DNA of 6,607 bases from Desulfotignum sp. (GTDB lineage Bacteria; Desulfobacterota; Desulfobacteria; Desulfobacterales; Desulfobacteraceae), in the NCBI GenBank assembly GCA_021737445.1, contig JAIPDY010000184.1, forward strand, positions 1 to 6,607. Direction: 5' to 3'. This document shows, piece by piece, positions 1 to 5,768 of the stretch (positions within the stretch are counted from its first letter, which is position 1; each line of letters starts with the position of its first letter). A model generated the notes under the pieces. The model was not told the origin of the DNA. It saw only the letters and a program-made list of their open reading frames with translations, and searched no databases. The position numbers and the translations under genes were made by a program.

Positions 1-1
1 G

Positions 2-556
2 GAAGCCAGGGCGCTGGCAGACCGCCATGGTCTGCGCTTTCACCTGGACGGTGCCAGGGTGTTCAATGCCGCCGTGTAACTGGCAATTGTCGTTAAAGAG
101 ATCACCACCCTGTTTGATTCCGTGTCCTGCTGCCTGTCCAAGGGGCTGGGCACACCCGTGGGATCGGTGTTGTGCGGATCCAGGGATTTTATTGCCCGGG
201 CCAGGCGGTGGCGCAAAATGGTGGGGGGCGGTATGCGCCAGGCAGGGATCCTGGCTGCTGCCGGCCTTTATGCCCTGTCTTGCAATATTGACCGGCTGGC
301 AGATGACCATGACAATGCCGCCCGCCTGGCAGAGGGCCTGTCCGGAATCGGCGCGATCCGCATAGATAAAAAAAATGTCCAGACCAATATGGTGCATGCA
401 GACATTGACGGGGACCTGGCCGGTCTTGTTCGCCACCTGGCGGGCCGCGGCATCCGCATCAGCCAGGGCAGCCCGGTGCGCCTGGTGACCCACCTGGATA
501 TCGATGCCAAAGATATTGACAAAGCTGTGGCCGGGTTCAGGTCTTTTTTCAACTGA
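2..556 (+). pseudogene. ltaE: Low-specificity L-threonine aldolase, 3' part, interrupted by an in-frame stop
   Basis: This frame is open from the left window edge except for one TAA at 77-79. The translation is typical of PLP-dependent threonine aldolases, which cleave L-threonine or L-allo-threonine to glycine and acetaldehyde. It contains HLDGAR (Asp codon 47-49, expected to contact the PLP pyridine nitrogen), FNAAV just before the stop, then DSVSCCLSKGLG with the expected Schiff-base lysine at codon 140-142. RRWRKMVGGGMRQAG and a C-terminal VRLVTH stretch follow. Intact relatives read straight through the site of the TAA, with FNAAV followed by a small or aromatic residue and then LGV. The stop separates the PLP-binding Asp from the catalytic Lys, so neither fragment should be active. 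A GTG at 122 could start a 144-residue piece, but that lacks half of the active site. No other lesion is visible, so the break is either recent or a base-calling error. The N-terminal half lies outside the window. The gene faces the ABC operon. Confidence 0.85.
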
Positions 557-581
557 ACCTTTCAAAATGGCAGATTACAGG

Positions 582-606
582 GCGCAGAGCCGCCTGTGCT
601 CTGCGC
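582..606. terminator. Hairpin between convergent genes, possible bidirectional terminator
   Basis: A perfect 9-bp inverted repeat, GCGCAGAGC and GCTCTGCGC, encloses a 7-nt loop. It sits in the 63-nt gap between the aldolase stop and the stop of the ATPase gene on the other strand, 13 nt beyond the ATPase stop codon. Neither side has a clean T-run, so it is not a canonical intrinsic terminator. Its position between two converging gene ends makes a shared transcript-end structure the most likely role. Confidence 0.55.
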
Positions 607-619
607 ATGAATATGGATA

Positions 620-1348
620 TCAGTGGGTGAGAATCTTGCTGATAAAGTCAGCAGCCCGAAGGGTCTGGGGATTGTCAAAAAATTCATCCGGTCTGCCGGT
701 TTCAATGATCTTGCCAAAATCCATGAAAAGAACCCGGTCTGCCACTTTTTTTGCAAATCCCATTTCATGGGTGACCACGCACATGGTCATGCCCTCGGAT
801 ACCAGGTTTACCATCACATCGAGCACCTCACCGATCATTTCCGGGTCCAAAGCTGAAGTGGGCTCGTCAAACAGCATGATTTTAGGTGACATGGCCAGGC
901 CCCGGGCAATGGCCACCCGCTGCTGCTGGCCCCCGGACAGCTGGGCCGGGTATGCCCCGGCTTTGTCGGTAAGCCCCACCTGGGTGAGTTTTTCCTTTGA
1001 AATTTTTTCAGCTGCGGCAGAAGACATCTTCTTTACGTTCACCGGCGCAAGCATTACGTTCTGGAGCACGGTCATGTGGGGATACAGATGAAACTGCTGG
1101 AACACAAAGCCTATGTCGGCCCGCAGTTTGGTGAGGTTTGTCTTTTTGTCGTGCACGGGCACGCCGTCAACAATGATCTCTCCTTCCTGGATGTTTTCCA
1201 GGCGGTTGATGCACCGGATCAGGGTGGATTTGCCTGAACCGCTGGGACCGCATATCACCAGCACCTCTCCTGGATCGATATCCAGGTTGACGTCATTGAG
1301 TACGTGGAGTTTACCGAACCACTTGTTCACATGCTTGAATTCGATCAT
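620..1348 (-). CDS. Polar amino-acid ABC transporter, ATP-binding protein (GlnQ/HisP type)
   Basis: This cytoplasmic ATPase of 242 residues, normal for the family, powers the importer encoded just upstream. All the nucleotide-binding motifs are visible: Walker A GPSGSGKST at residues 34-42, the Q-loop in FVFQQFHLYPH (Gln 84-85), the signature LSGGQQQRVAIARG from residue 137, Walker B IMLFDEPTSALDPE at 157-170 with catalytic Glu162, and the H-loop histidine 194 in VVTHEMGFAK. The EMGFA sequence after the H-loop is typical of polar amino-acid uptake ATPases. The ATG is preceded by AAGGA at 1355-1359 with 6-nt spacing, which fixes the start. It is the last gene of the - strand cluster, 63 nt after the second permease. 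The family is certain; the transported amino acid is not. Confidence 0.95.
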   Translation of the reverse strand: MIEFKHVNKWFGKLHVLNDVNLDIDPGEVLVICGPSGSGKSTLIRCINRLENIQEGEIIVDGVPVHDKKTNLTKLRADIGFVFQQFHLYPHMTVLQNVMLAPVNVKKMSSAAAEKISKEKLTQVGLTDKAGAYPAQLSGGQQQRVAIARGLAMSPKIMLFDEPTSALDPEMIGEVLDVMVNLVSEGMTMCVVTHEMGFAKKVADRVLFMDFGKIIETGRPDEFFDNPQTLRAADFISKILTH

Positions 1349-1411
1349 GTTGTATCCTTACGCTTTTTTTCGACTGTAAATACATTTTTTCCAATACCCC
1401 GGGCACCGGAC

Positions 1412-2065
1412 TTATATAGCCATCCTGCGCTCCAGGTAGTTGGACAGCAGGATCAGGGGATATGAAATTACAAAATACAGAGCCCCCACCAGGGAGAACA
1501 CCATGAGGCCTTCCGGGATTCTCATCACGGTGACCCATCCCACCCGGGTCAGCTCCATCACGCCGATGACCGACACCACGGAGGTGTCTTTGATCAGCAG
1601 TACATACTGCCCCACCAAAGGTGGCAGGATCACTTTCATTGCCTGGGGGATGATCACCAGGCGCAGCTGCTGGATCAGGGTGAGACCCGATGCCGTGCCT
1701 GCCTCCCACTGACCTTTGGAGATGGCGCTGATGCCGCCGGAAACGATTTCGCAGATAAATGCGGATCCCATGATACCCATGGCCAGCAGGGCCGCGGGAA
1801 AAGCCTTGAGCTGAATGCCCCATTCCGGAAGAATGAAAAACACGATAAACACCTGGACCACGAACGGGGTGCCCCGGACAAAGGAGACATACACCCCGAT
1901 AAGCCATTTAATTATCCTGTTTTTGCCTGAGCGCAGAATCCCTAAGACAAATCCCAGAATGGTGCAGGTGAACAGGCTGATAAAGGCGATCTGGGTTGTC
2001 ATCCACAACCCTTTGAGGAAAAAGGGAAAGATCTCCACCAGCCGGGAAAAGTAAAATGCCATCAT
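1412..2065 (-). CDS. Polar amino-acid ABC transporter permease (HisM/GlnP type), second copy
   Basis: This inner-membrane subunit of 217 residues has about five hydrophobic segments. Family hallmarks are FVRGTPFVVQVF near residues 62-73, the EAA loop that docks on the ATPase (EAGTASGLT from residue 121, then VIIPQA near 137-142), and IKDTSVVSVIGVMELTR near 158-174. An open frame extends 25 codons further upstream into the neighbouring gene, but the first ATG of an ATGATG pair is preferred. It has GGGAGG at 2076-2081 with 10-nt spacing, and this start gives the usual family length and N-terminus. The start lies 2 nt after the stop of the other permease, so the two are probably translationally coupled and form the membrane heterodimer. 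The substrate cannot be read from the permease. Confidence 0.93.
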   Translation of the reverse strand: MMAFYFSRLVEIFPFFLKGLWMTTQIAFISLFTCTILGFVLGILRSGKNRIIKWLIGVYVSFVRGTPFVVQVFIVFFILPEWGIQLKAFPAALLAMGIMGSAFICEIVSGGISAISKGQWEAGTASGLTLIQQLRLVIIPQAMKVILPPLVGQYVLLIKDTSVVSVIGVMELTRVGWVTVMRIPEGLMVFSLVGALYFVISYPLILLSNYLERRMAI

Positions 2066-2067
2066 GA

Positions 2068-2736
2068 TTAATATGCCTCCCTGAAGATCAGTTTTTTCTG
2101 GGACCAGTCTGCCAGGGACTTGAGGCAGAAATAGATACACATGTAAAAGAAAGCCACGGTCAGAAAAGCTTCCGAGGGCATGAACCTTTCAGATGTCATG
2201 GTCTGGCCGCACCGGGTCAGCTCCATCACGGAGATCAAAGAGAGCAGAGCCGAATCTTTCACCAGGACAATGGATTGTCCCAAAAGCGGGGGAACCGTTG
2301 CCCCAAGGGCCTGGGGCAGAATGATAAAGCGCATGCGCTGAAAATAGTTCAGCCCGGAAGATACCCCGGCCTCGATCTGGCCGTCATCCACTGAAGTGAT
2401 GCCTGCCCGGATGATCTCGGCGATATAGGCACCGGAGTTGAGCATCAAAGCGATAATCCCGGTCTGGATCTCCGGCACCCGGACACCTAAAGTGGGCAGG
2501 CCGAAATACAGAAAATAGATCTGTACCAGCAGCGGGGTGGACCGGATGATTTCAATATAGGCAATGGCCGGATATCTGAGCAGTTTTATGGAGGATATCC
2601 GGCAGGCGCAGGCGATGGTGCCGGTCATCAGGGCCAGCATGATGGACACAATGGAAATAAAAAATGTGTTTCTGAGCCCGGTTAAAAACAGGGGCATGTA
2701 TTCAAATATAATTCTGAAGTTGAAGTCATCCAGCAT
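2068..2736 (-). CDS. Polar amino-acid ABC transporter permease (HisQ/GlnP type), first copy
   Basis: This inner-membrane subunit of 222 residues has about five hydrophobic segments and the same architecture as the next gene. It shows IIRSTPLLVQIYFLYFGLP at 63-81, the EAA loop EAGVSSGLN from residue 122 followed by IILPQA at 138-143, and LVKDSALLSLISVMELTR at 158-175. A start 20 codons further upstream is open but lies in the intergenic hairpin region and gives a non-family N-terminus (CPHFFCGHAPGK). The ATG used here has AAGGGA at 2744-2749 with 7-nt spacing. The partner permease starts 2 nt after its stop. The pairwise similarity of the two permeases fits the ancient duplication usual in this transporter class, so they are expected to form a heterodimer. 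Confidence 0.93.
   Translation of the reverse strand: MLDDFNFRIIFEYMPLFLTGLRNTFFISIVSIMLALMTGTIACACRISSIKLLRYPAIAYIEIIRSTPLLVQIYFLYFGLPTLGVRVPEIQTGIIALMLNSGAYIAEIIRAGITSVDDGQIEAGVSSGLNYFQRMRFIILPQALGATVPPLLGQSIVLVKDSALLSLISVMELTRCGQTMTSERFMPSEAFLTVAFFYMCIYFCLKSLADWSQKKLIFREAY
2076..2081 (-). promoter_or_regulatory. Ribosome binding site GGGAGG of the second permease
   Basis: This strong Shine-Dalgarno sequence lies inside the last codons of the first permease gene, 10 nt before the ATGATG pair. It decides the start against the longer open frame that would overlap the upstream gene by about 70 nt. Its place inside the preceding gene suggests coupled translation of the two membrane subunits. 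Confidence 0.75.
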
Positions 2737-2743
2737 ATGATCA

Positions 2744-2749
2744 TCCCTT
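2744..2749 (-). promoter_or_regulatory. Ribosome binding site AAGGGA of the first permease
   Basis: This purine-rich site is 7 nt before the ATG at 2736. It supports that start over an upstream in-frame ATG at 2796, which would put the intergenic stem-loop inside the coding region. Confidence 0.7.
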
Positions 2750-2761
2750 TTGCCGGGGGCA

Positions 2762-2784
2762 TGTCCGCAAAAAAAATGCGGACA
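2762..2784 (-). promoter_or_regulatory. Intergenic stem-loop between binding-protein and permease genes
   Basis: TGTCCGCA and TGCGGACA form a perfect 8-bp stem. The loop is seven A on the + strand, so it is U7 in the transcript of the cluster. It lies in the 106-nt gap after the binding-protein gene and before the permease genes. In many binding-protein importers a hairpin here stabilises the upstream mRNA or stops part of the transcription, so that the binding protein is made in excess of the membrane parts. That role is inferred from position; the T-run is in the loop and does not follow the stem, so it is not a classical terminator. Confidence 0.6.
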
Positions 2785-2842
2785 CGCCCTGTTCATGATT
2801 TCACGTTACCACGATTCTTCTCAGTTGTGGCTGGTCAACGGA

Positions 2843-3646
2843 TCAGTGATCTTTTTTCCAGTCGGTTCCTTCCATCCAGTAGGAGATGTTTTCATCATAG
2901 GTGCCGTTGGCACGGATGGTTTTAAAGTACAGGTTGATCCACTGCCACAGGTTGACCGATTCGTGGCGCACGGCAAAGGCAAGGGGATCTTTGCCCTGGC
3001 CCAGGCGCTTGTCCAGCAGGCGTACCGATTTGGGCGGAAAATCGGGCAGCACGGTGAGCACTGCCAGGTCATCGTTGACACCGGCATCCACATGTCCTGC
3101 GATCAGGGCCTGGACCACCATGCGGCCCCCGCCTTTGTAGGATTTGATCTCAGCATTGGGCAAATATTTCTTGGCAATGGTTTCACCGGTGGAGCCTAAA
3201 AGCACGCCCACGGTGACCCCTTTTTTGTTGACATCCTCAAGGGTCTGAAAGTCGGTGTCGGTGCGGGTGAAGATACTGGGCTGCACCTCGATCCAGGGAT
3301 CGGTAAAGGTGATTTTCAACGCCCGTTTCAGGGTTGGGGTCATGTCGGCCGCCAAAACATCTGCCTTGCCGGAAAGCAGCGCCGGAATCAGGCCGTCCCA
3401 GTCAAAATCCAAAACCACCAGTTTGACACCCATGGCTTCAGCCATGCCTTTGGTGAAATCGATCATGGACCCGGCATGCTCCCCGTGCTTGTCCACAAAC
3501 GCATAGGGAGCAGCACCGGACTGCACTGCCACCCGCAGTTCCCCGCGGTTTACAATTTCTGTCAGTGTGCCGGCAAAGCTGATGGCGCTAAAGCAAAGCA
3601 CAAAAGCCAAAGCTAAGACCAGTGAGAGTAATTTTTTCAGACGCAT
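2843..3646 (-). CDS. Periplasmic amino-acid-binding protein of an ABC importer
   Basis: This 267-residue solute-binding protein of the polar amino-acid family (SBP_bac_3) captures ligand in the periplasm and delivers it to the two permeases. Residues 1-25 form a Sec signal: MRLKK, a hydrophobic core, then AISFA before Gly26 as a good signal peptidase I site. The Cys at 18 has no lipobox, so the protein should be soluble. The mature part begins with the family pattern GELRVAVQSGAAPYAF. DMTPTLKRALKITFTDPW (101-118) carries Arg108, the expected ligand-carboxylate contact, and GVNDDLAVL near 189-197 carries the expected amine-binding Asp. A longer frame adds 15 residues, but AAGGAG at 3653-3658 lies 6 nt before the chosen ATG. 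The ligand is unknown; the neighbouring oxidoreductase hints at a lysine-related or N-substituted amino acid. Confidence 0.93.
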   Translation of the reverse strand: MRLKKLLSLVLALAFVLCFSAISFAGTLTEIVNRGELRVAVQSGAAPYAFVDKHGEHAGSMIDFTKGMAEAMGVKLVVLDFDWDGLIPALLSGKADVLAADMTPTLKRALKITFTDPWIEVQPSIFTRTDTDFQTLEDVNKKGVTVGVLLGSTGETIAKKYLPNAEIKSYKGGGRMVVQALIAGHVDAGVNDDLAVLTVLPDFPPKSVRLLDKRLGQGKDPLAFAVRHESVNLWQWINLYFKTIRANGTYDENISYWMEGTDWKKDH

Positions 3647-3652
3647 GTTTTT

Positions 3653-3658
3653 CTCCTT
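3653..3658 (-). promoter_or_regulatory. Ribosome binding site AAGGAG of the binding protein
   Basis: This near-consensus Shine-Dalgarno sequence is 6 nt before the ATG at 3646. It rules out the in-frame start 15 codons upstream, which would bury this site in coding sequence and place a polar extension ahead of the signal peptide. Confidence 0.8.
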
Positions 3659-3682
3659 TTTGTTACAGTTGGTATAAAATAA

Positions 3683-3697
3683 GCGGCACAATGCCGC
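3683..3697 (-). terminator. Short hairpin with T-rich tail between oxidoreductase and binding-protein genes
   Basis: On the transcribed strand GCGGCA and TGCCGC form a 6-bp stem with a 3-nt loop, followed directly by TTATTTTAT. It lies in the 92-nt gap between the oxidoreductase stop and the binding-protein start. The stem is short and the T-run is broken, so partial termination or mRNA stabilisation is more plausible than full termination. No convincing separate promoter for the transporter genes was found in this gap, which argues for read-through. Confidence 0.4.
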
Positions 3698-3738
3698 ACG
3701 CTTCTTTCACCGGCCTGCTGCAAAAATGGCAAAGAAAT

Positions 3739-4917
3739 TTAATCTTCCAGGGTTTTCATGGTTTCCGTGACAAAGATTCCCCTTTTTTTCAGGCTTTCCA
3801 GAAACGGTTCTTCCGGTATGTGGATCATGGGGGACAGAACCCCGGTATCGGTGATCTGTTTGTTTGCGATCATTTTGGCTGCAATGACCGCTGAATAGGC
3901 CACCCCTTTGCTCATGGCCATGATCCCTGTATCCAGGTCCCGTTCAATGACCATGGTGGAGGTAAGCTGCATTTTTTTGCCGCCGATAGTGCCTTCAAAT
4001 ATGTTGAGCATGGCCACCAGGTCTTTTTCATCATCTTTGTAAACAAGGCGGGGAGCCAGATATCTGTCCATGAAATCCATGGGGGAAACCGTGCCGTCAC
4101 CCAGGTTGGGAACCGGGGTTTCGTCCAGAAACCCCAGGGCCTTGAGGGGCCGCCAGAAAGCGGCCCATCCGGGCCAGCGCAAAGAATACCTGCCTGTATC
4201 CATAATGGTGCCGGAAAGGCCCATGCGGTCCGTAAAAAAGGCGGCATTGCCGTTAGGGATCGCCTCCAGGGTGCCCAGACCGGGAAATTCAACGCTGTGG
4301 ATGTTGTCTGCATCATGCTGGTGCTCCCCGGGAATGTTCACCCGTTTGCCGTCAACTATAAAGGTGCTGTCCCGCTTGGTGGAGCTCAACACCCCCCGCC
4401 AGATCCAGGAGGTCTTGTAGTTCAACGGATTGGTGCAGGCTTTTCTTTCAGGAAATCCCCCGCAGTAGGATCTGATGGCTGTCAGGGTGTCAAATTTGCG
4501 CATGGCGCTGCCGTAAAGCACAAGGTCGATGCCCGGGTCCAGACCGCATTCAGGCATGATGGCGATGCCGGCTTGCTTAGCCTTTTCCTGCATCTGACCC
4601 GGATCATACATGTAGTTGGTGTTCACCACCGGCACCCCAGCTGCAAGGGCTGCCTCATTTACAGGTTCGGCAAACTCCTTTGGCAAAAGATCGATGGCCA
4701 CATCCGCCTGTTTTATCACGCGCAGCAGGTCTGCGTCATTTCTCGCATCAATGGCAACAGTGGTGATTTTTTCCATGTCTGTGAAGGGCTGTATCTTTGA
4801 TAACTGGTCAAACTGTGCATCAGCACAGATGATTTCATTTACCTTGTCATCCGATGCCAGATCGTACAGTGCGGTCCGCCCCTGGATGCCGCACCCGCCA
4901 AGAACAAGAATTTTCAT
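3739..4917 (-). CDS. Saccharopine dehydrogenase-family NAD(P)-dependent oxidoreductase
   Basis: This 392-residue cytoplasmic enzyme has a Rossmann N-terminus. The dinucleotide loop is GGCGIQG at residues 7-13, and an acidic residue (Asp33 in ICADAQ) ends the second strand. GLDPGID at 125-131, SYCGGFPERK from residue 150, and NPLNYKTSWIWRGVL at 163-177 closely match saccharopine reductase (glutamate-forming saccharopine dehydrogenase). The overall length and the C-terminal part (KGVAYSAVIAAKMI, then KKRGIFV) also recall lysine 6-dehydrogenase. Relatives act reversibly on secondary amines or on the epsilon-amine of lysine. It is shorter than fungal saccharopine reductase (about 450 residues), so the exact substrate may differ. 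AAGGA at 4924-4928, 6 nt before the ATG, supports the start. It is the first gene of the transporter cluster, and regulator-type palindromes lie upstream. A catabolic role on the imported compound is inferred; the family is confident, the reaction is not. Confidence 0.88.
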   Translation of the reverse strand: MKILVLGGCGIQGRTALYDLASDDKVNEIICADAQFDQLSKIQPFTDMEKITTVAIDARNDADLLRVIKQADVAIDLLPKEFAEPVNEAALAAGVPVVNTNYMYDPGQMQEKAKQAGIAIMPECGLDPGIDLVLYGSAMRKFDTLTAIRSYCGGFPERKACTNPLNYKTSWIWRGVLSSTKRDSTFIVDGKRVNIPGEHQHDADNIHSVEFPGLGTLEAIPNGNAAFFTDRMGLSGTIMDTGRYSLRWPGWAAFWRPLKALGFLDETPVPNLGDGTVSPMDFMDRYLAPRLVYKDDEKDLVAMLNIFEGTIGGKKMQLTSTMVIERDLDTGIMAMSKGVAYSAVIAAKMIANKQITDTGVLSPMIHIPEEPFLESLKKRGIFVTETMKTLED

Positions 4918-4959
4918 AGTGATTCCTTATATTAAAATCGTATGGTCAACTGCAAGTTT

Positions 4960-4971
4960 AATGTATACATT
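4960..4971. promoter_or_regulatory. Palindromic operator 1 upstream of the oxidoreductase gene
   Basis: AATGTATACATT is a perfect 12-bp palindrome 42 nt before the oxidoreductase ATG. Its core ATGTATACAT recurs exactly upstream of the regulator gene and nowhere else noticed in the window. FCD-type GntR regulators commonly bind short palindromes with GT and AC half-sites, so this is a likely site for the neighbouring regulator. It falls downstream of the proposed -10, in the transcript leader. Confidence 0.7.
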
Positions 4972-4978
4972 TGATTAC

Positions 4979-4988
4979 AGGTATACAT
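4979..4988. promoter_or_regulatory. Operator 2 upstream of the oxidoreductase gene, one mismatch
   Basis: AGGTATACAT differs from ATGTATACAT at one base. Its centre is 18 bp from the centre of operator 1, so two dimers could bind side by side. It covers the proposed -10 element of the oxidoreductase promoter on the - strand. Confidence 0.6.
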
Positions 4989-5007
4989 CAAAGAGATTCT
5001 CTGTCAA
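4980..5007 (-). promoter_or_regulatory. Proposed promoter of the oxidoreductase-transporter operon
   Basis: Read on the - strand, a perfect TTGACA (5002-5007) is followed after 16 bp by TATACC (4980-4985), a 4-of-6 match to TATAAT. The -10 lies inside operator 2 and operator 1 follows in the leader, an arrangement expected for repression. It is predicted by eye only; the -10 is imperfect. Confidence 0.5.
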
Positions 5008-5026
5008 GGGCCTGGGCATTTTTTTT

Positions 5027-5689
5027 TCAGTCCAGATGCTGCAGTTTCATAAACAGCATTTCATAGGTGGAGCGGATATGAAATTTCATGAGGTTGCCTG
5101 CTTTTTCATCGTTTCTGTTTTCAATTGCCGCCACCACCCGGGCATGCTGGTCAGGTGTTTTTAATTTGCTGTAGTCAATGTTTTCCCTGTAATAGTTATC
5201 ATAAAAAAACACATAAACATTGGACCGCCAGAAGATGTGGCGGCAGTAGTGTTCAAGGTACCGGTTGCCGCTGAATCCGGCAATGCCCAGGTGGAATGCC
5301 TTGTTGATTTCCAGCACATCCAGTTTGGAAAGGATGCCGTCAGGATTGGCTTCTTTTTCAATCAGAGCGTTGAGAAAACAGATGTCGTCATCTGTGGCAA
5401 ACCTGGCTGCAGATGCGGCTGCCATGCCTTCGATATTTTCCCTGAGAGAAAAAACCTGCCGGGCATCCTGTGCGCTTACGTCCGGAATATAGCACCCTTT
5501 TTTTTTCTTTTTTTCCAGAAAACCTTCTGCCACCAGCTGTCCTAAAGCATGCCGCACAGGGGTCCGGCTCAATCCCAGAGAATTGGCCAGCTCGGTTTCA
5601 AACAAAAAATCCCCTGGTTTGAACCGGTTGTCCAGAATCAATCCAAGAATGGCAGTGTATGCAAACTCTTCAAAATTTTCGTTGGCCAT
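5027..5689 (-). CDS. GntR-family transcriptional regulator, FCD subfamily
   Basis: This 220-residue DNA-binding repressor or activator is of the FadR/FCD type. A winged helix-turn-helix fills roughly residues 1-70, with ETELANSLGLSRTPVRHAL as the recognition region and a lysine-rich wing (EKKKKKG at 59-65) ending in YIPDV. The all-helical FCD ligand domain follows. Candidate metal or ligand residues are Asn129 and His133 (NKAFH), His182 (QHARVVAAIE) and His204 (FHIRS). Asn stands where many relatives have Asp. A TTG start 17 codons upstream is open but overlaps the proposed -10 element, so the ATG is preferred although its Shine-Dalgarno (AGGG, 3 nt away) is poor. It is followed on the same strand, after 109 nt, by the oxidoreductase gene. 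It probably controls itself and that operon through ATGTATACAT sites. The effector is likely the transported compound or a metabolite of it. Confidence 0.9.
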   Translation of the reverse strand: MANENFEEFAYTAILGLILDNRFKPGDFLFETELANSLGLSRTPVRHALGQLVAEGFLEKKKKKGCYIPDVSAQDARQVFSLRENIEGMAAASAARFATDDDICFLNALIEKEANPDGILSKLDVLEINKAFHLGIAGFSGNRYLEHYCRHIFWRSNVYVFFYDNYYRENIDYSKLKTPDQHARVVAAIENRNDEKAGNLMKFHIRSTYEMLFMKLQHLD

Positions 5690-5739
5690 GGTCCCTGGCC
5701 TGCCTGTTGTTGGGGTTTTGACAGCAGTTTTGTGGCTCA

Positions 5740-5768
5740 ACCATATCTAATGTATACATATATGTCAA
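5740..5768 (-). promoter_or_regulatory. Proposed promoter of the GntR-family regulator gene
   Basis: On the - strand a perfect TTGACA (5763-5768) is followed after exactly 17 bp by TATGGT (5740-5745), a 4-of-6 match to TATAAT. The spacer contains the palindrome ATGTATACAT. Transcription would begin near 5733, downstream of the TTG at 5740, which supports the ATG at 5689 as the true start. The -35 overlaps the stop codon of the DUF4143 gene. Confidence 0.6.
5750..5759. promoter_or_regulatory. Palindromic operator 3 inside the regulator promoter
   Basis: ATGTATACAT is identical to the core of the site upstream of the oxidoreductase gene. It lies between the proposed -35 and -10, where a bound dimer would block RNA polymerase, as in autorepression. 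A second palindrome, ACATATATGT at 5756-5765, overlaps its edge and may extend the site. Confidence 0.7.

Noticed and set aside
77..79. Programmed read-through or recoding at the aldolase stop
   Set aside because: The codon is TAA; selenocysteine uses TGA and pyrrolysine uses TAG, and no recoding signal is visible. A mutation or sequence error is simpler.
122..556. A free-standing 144-residue gene from the GTG at 122
   Set aside because: It is only the C-terminal half of the aldolase, lacks the PLP-binding Asp, and has no Shine-Dalgarno sequence in front of it.
1375..1384. TGTAAATACA upstream of the ATPase gene as a further regulator site
   Set aside because: The half-sites are 2 bp further apart than in ATGTATACAT, and it lies between genes of the operon.
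2066..2140. Longer start of the second permease
   Set aside because: It overlaps the upstream permease, while GGGAGG followed by ATGATG gives the usual family start and length.
3569..3646. Lipoprotein signal on the binding protein
   Set aside because: The only Cys in the signal (residue 18) is preceded by FVL, not a lipobox, and an AxA-like signal peptidase I site (SFA before Gly26) follows.
3670..3681. Degenerate operator or -10 element (TATACC on the - strand) before the binding-protein gene
   Set aside because: It has at least three mismatches to the palindrome and no acceptable -35 at 16-18 bp.
5008..5027. T9 run at 5019-5027 as an intrinsic terminator on the + strand
   Set aside because: The preceding GGGCCTGGGC forms only a 3-bp stem, and no + strand gene ends there.
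5690..5740. Longer regulator start at the TTG at 5740
   Set aside because: It overlaps the proposed -10 hexamer, has no Shine-Dalgarno, and adds a low-complexity extension ahead of the normal helix-turn-helix N-terminus.
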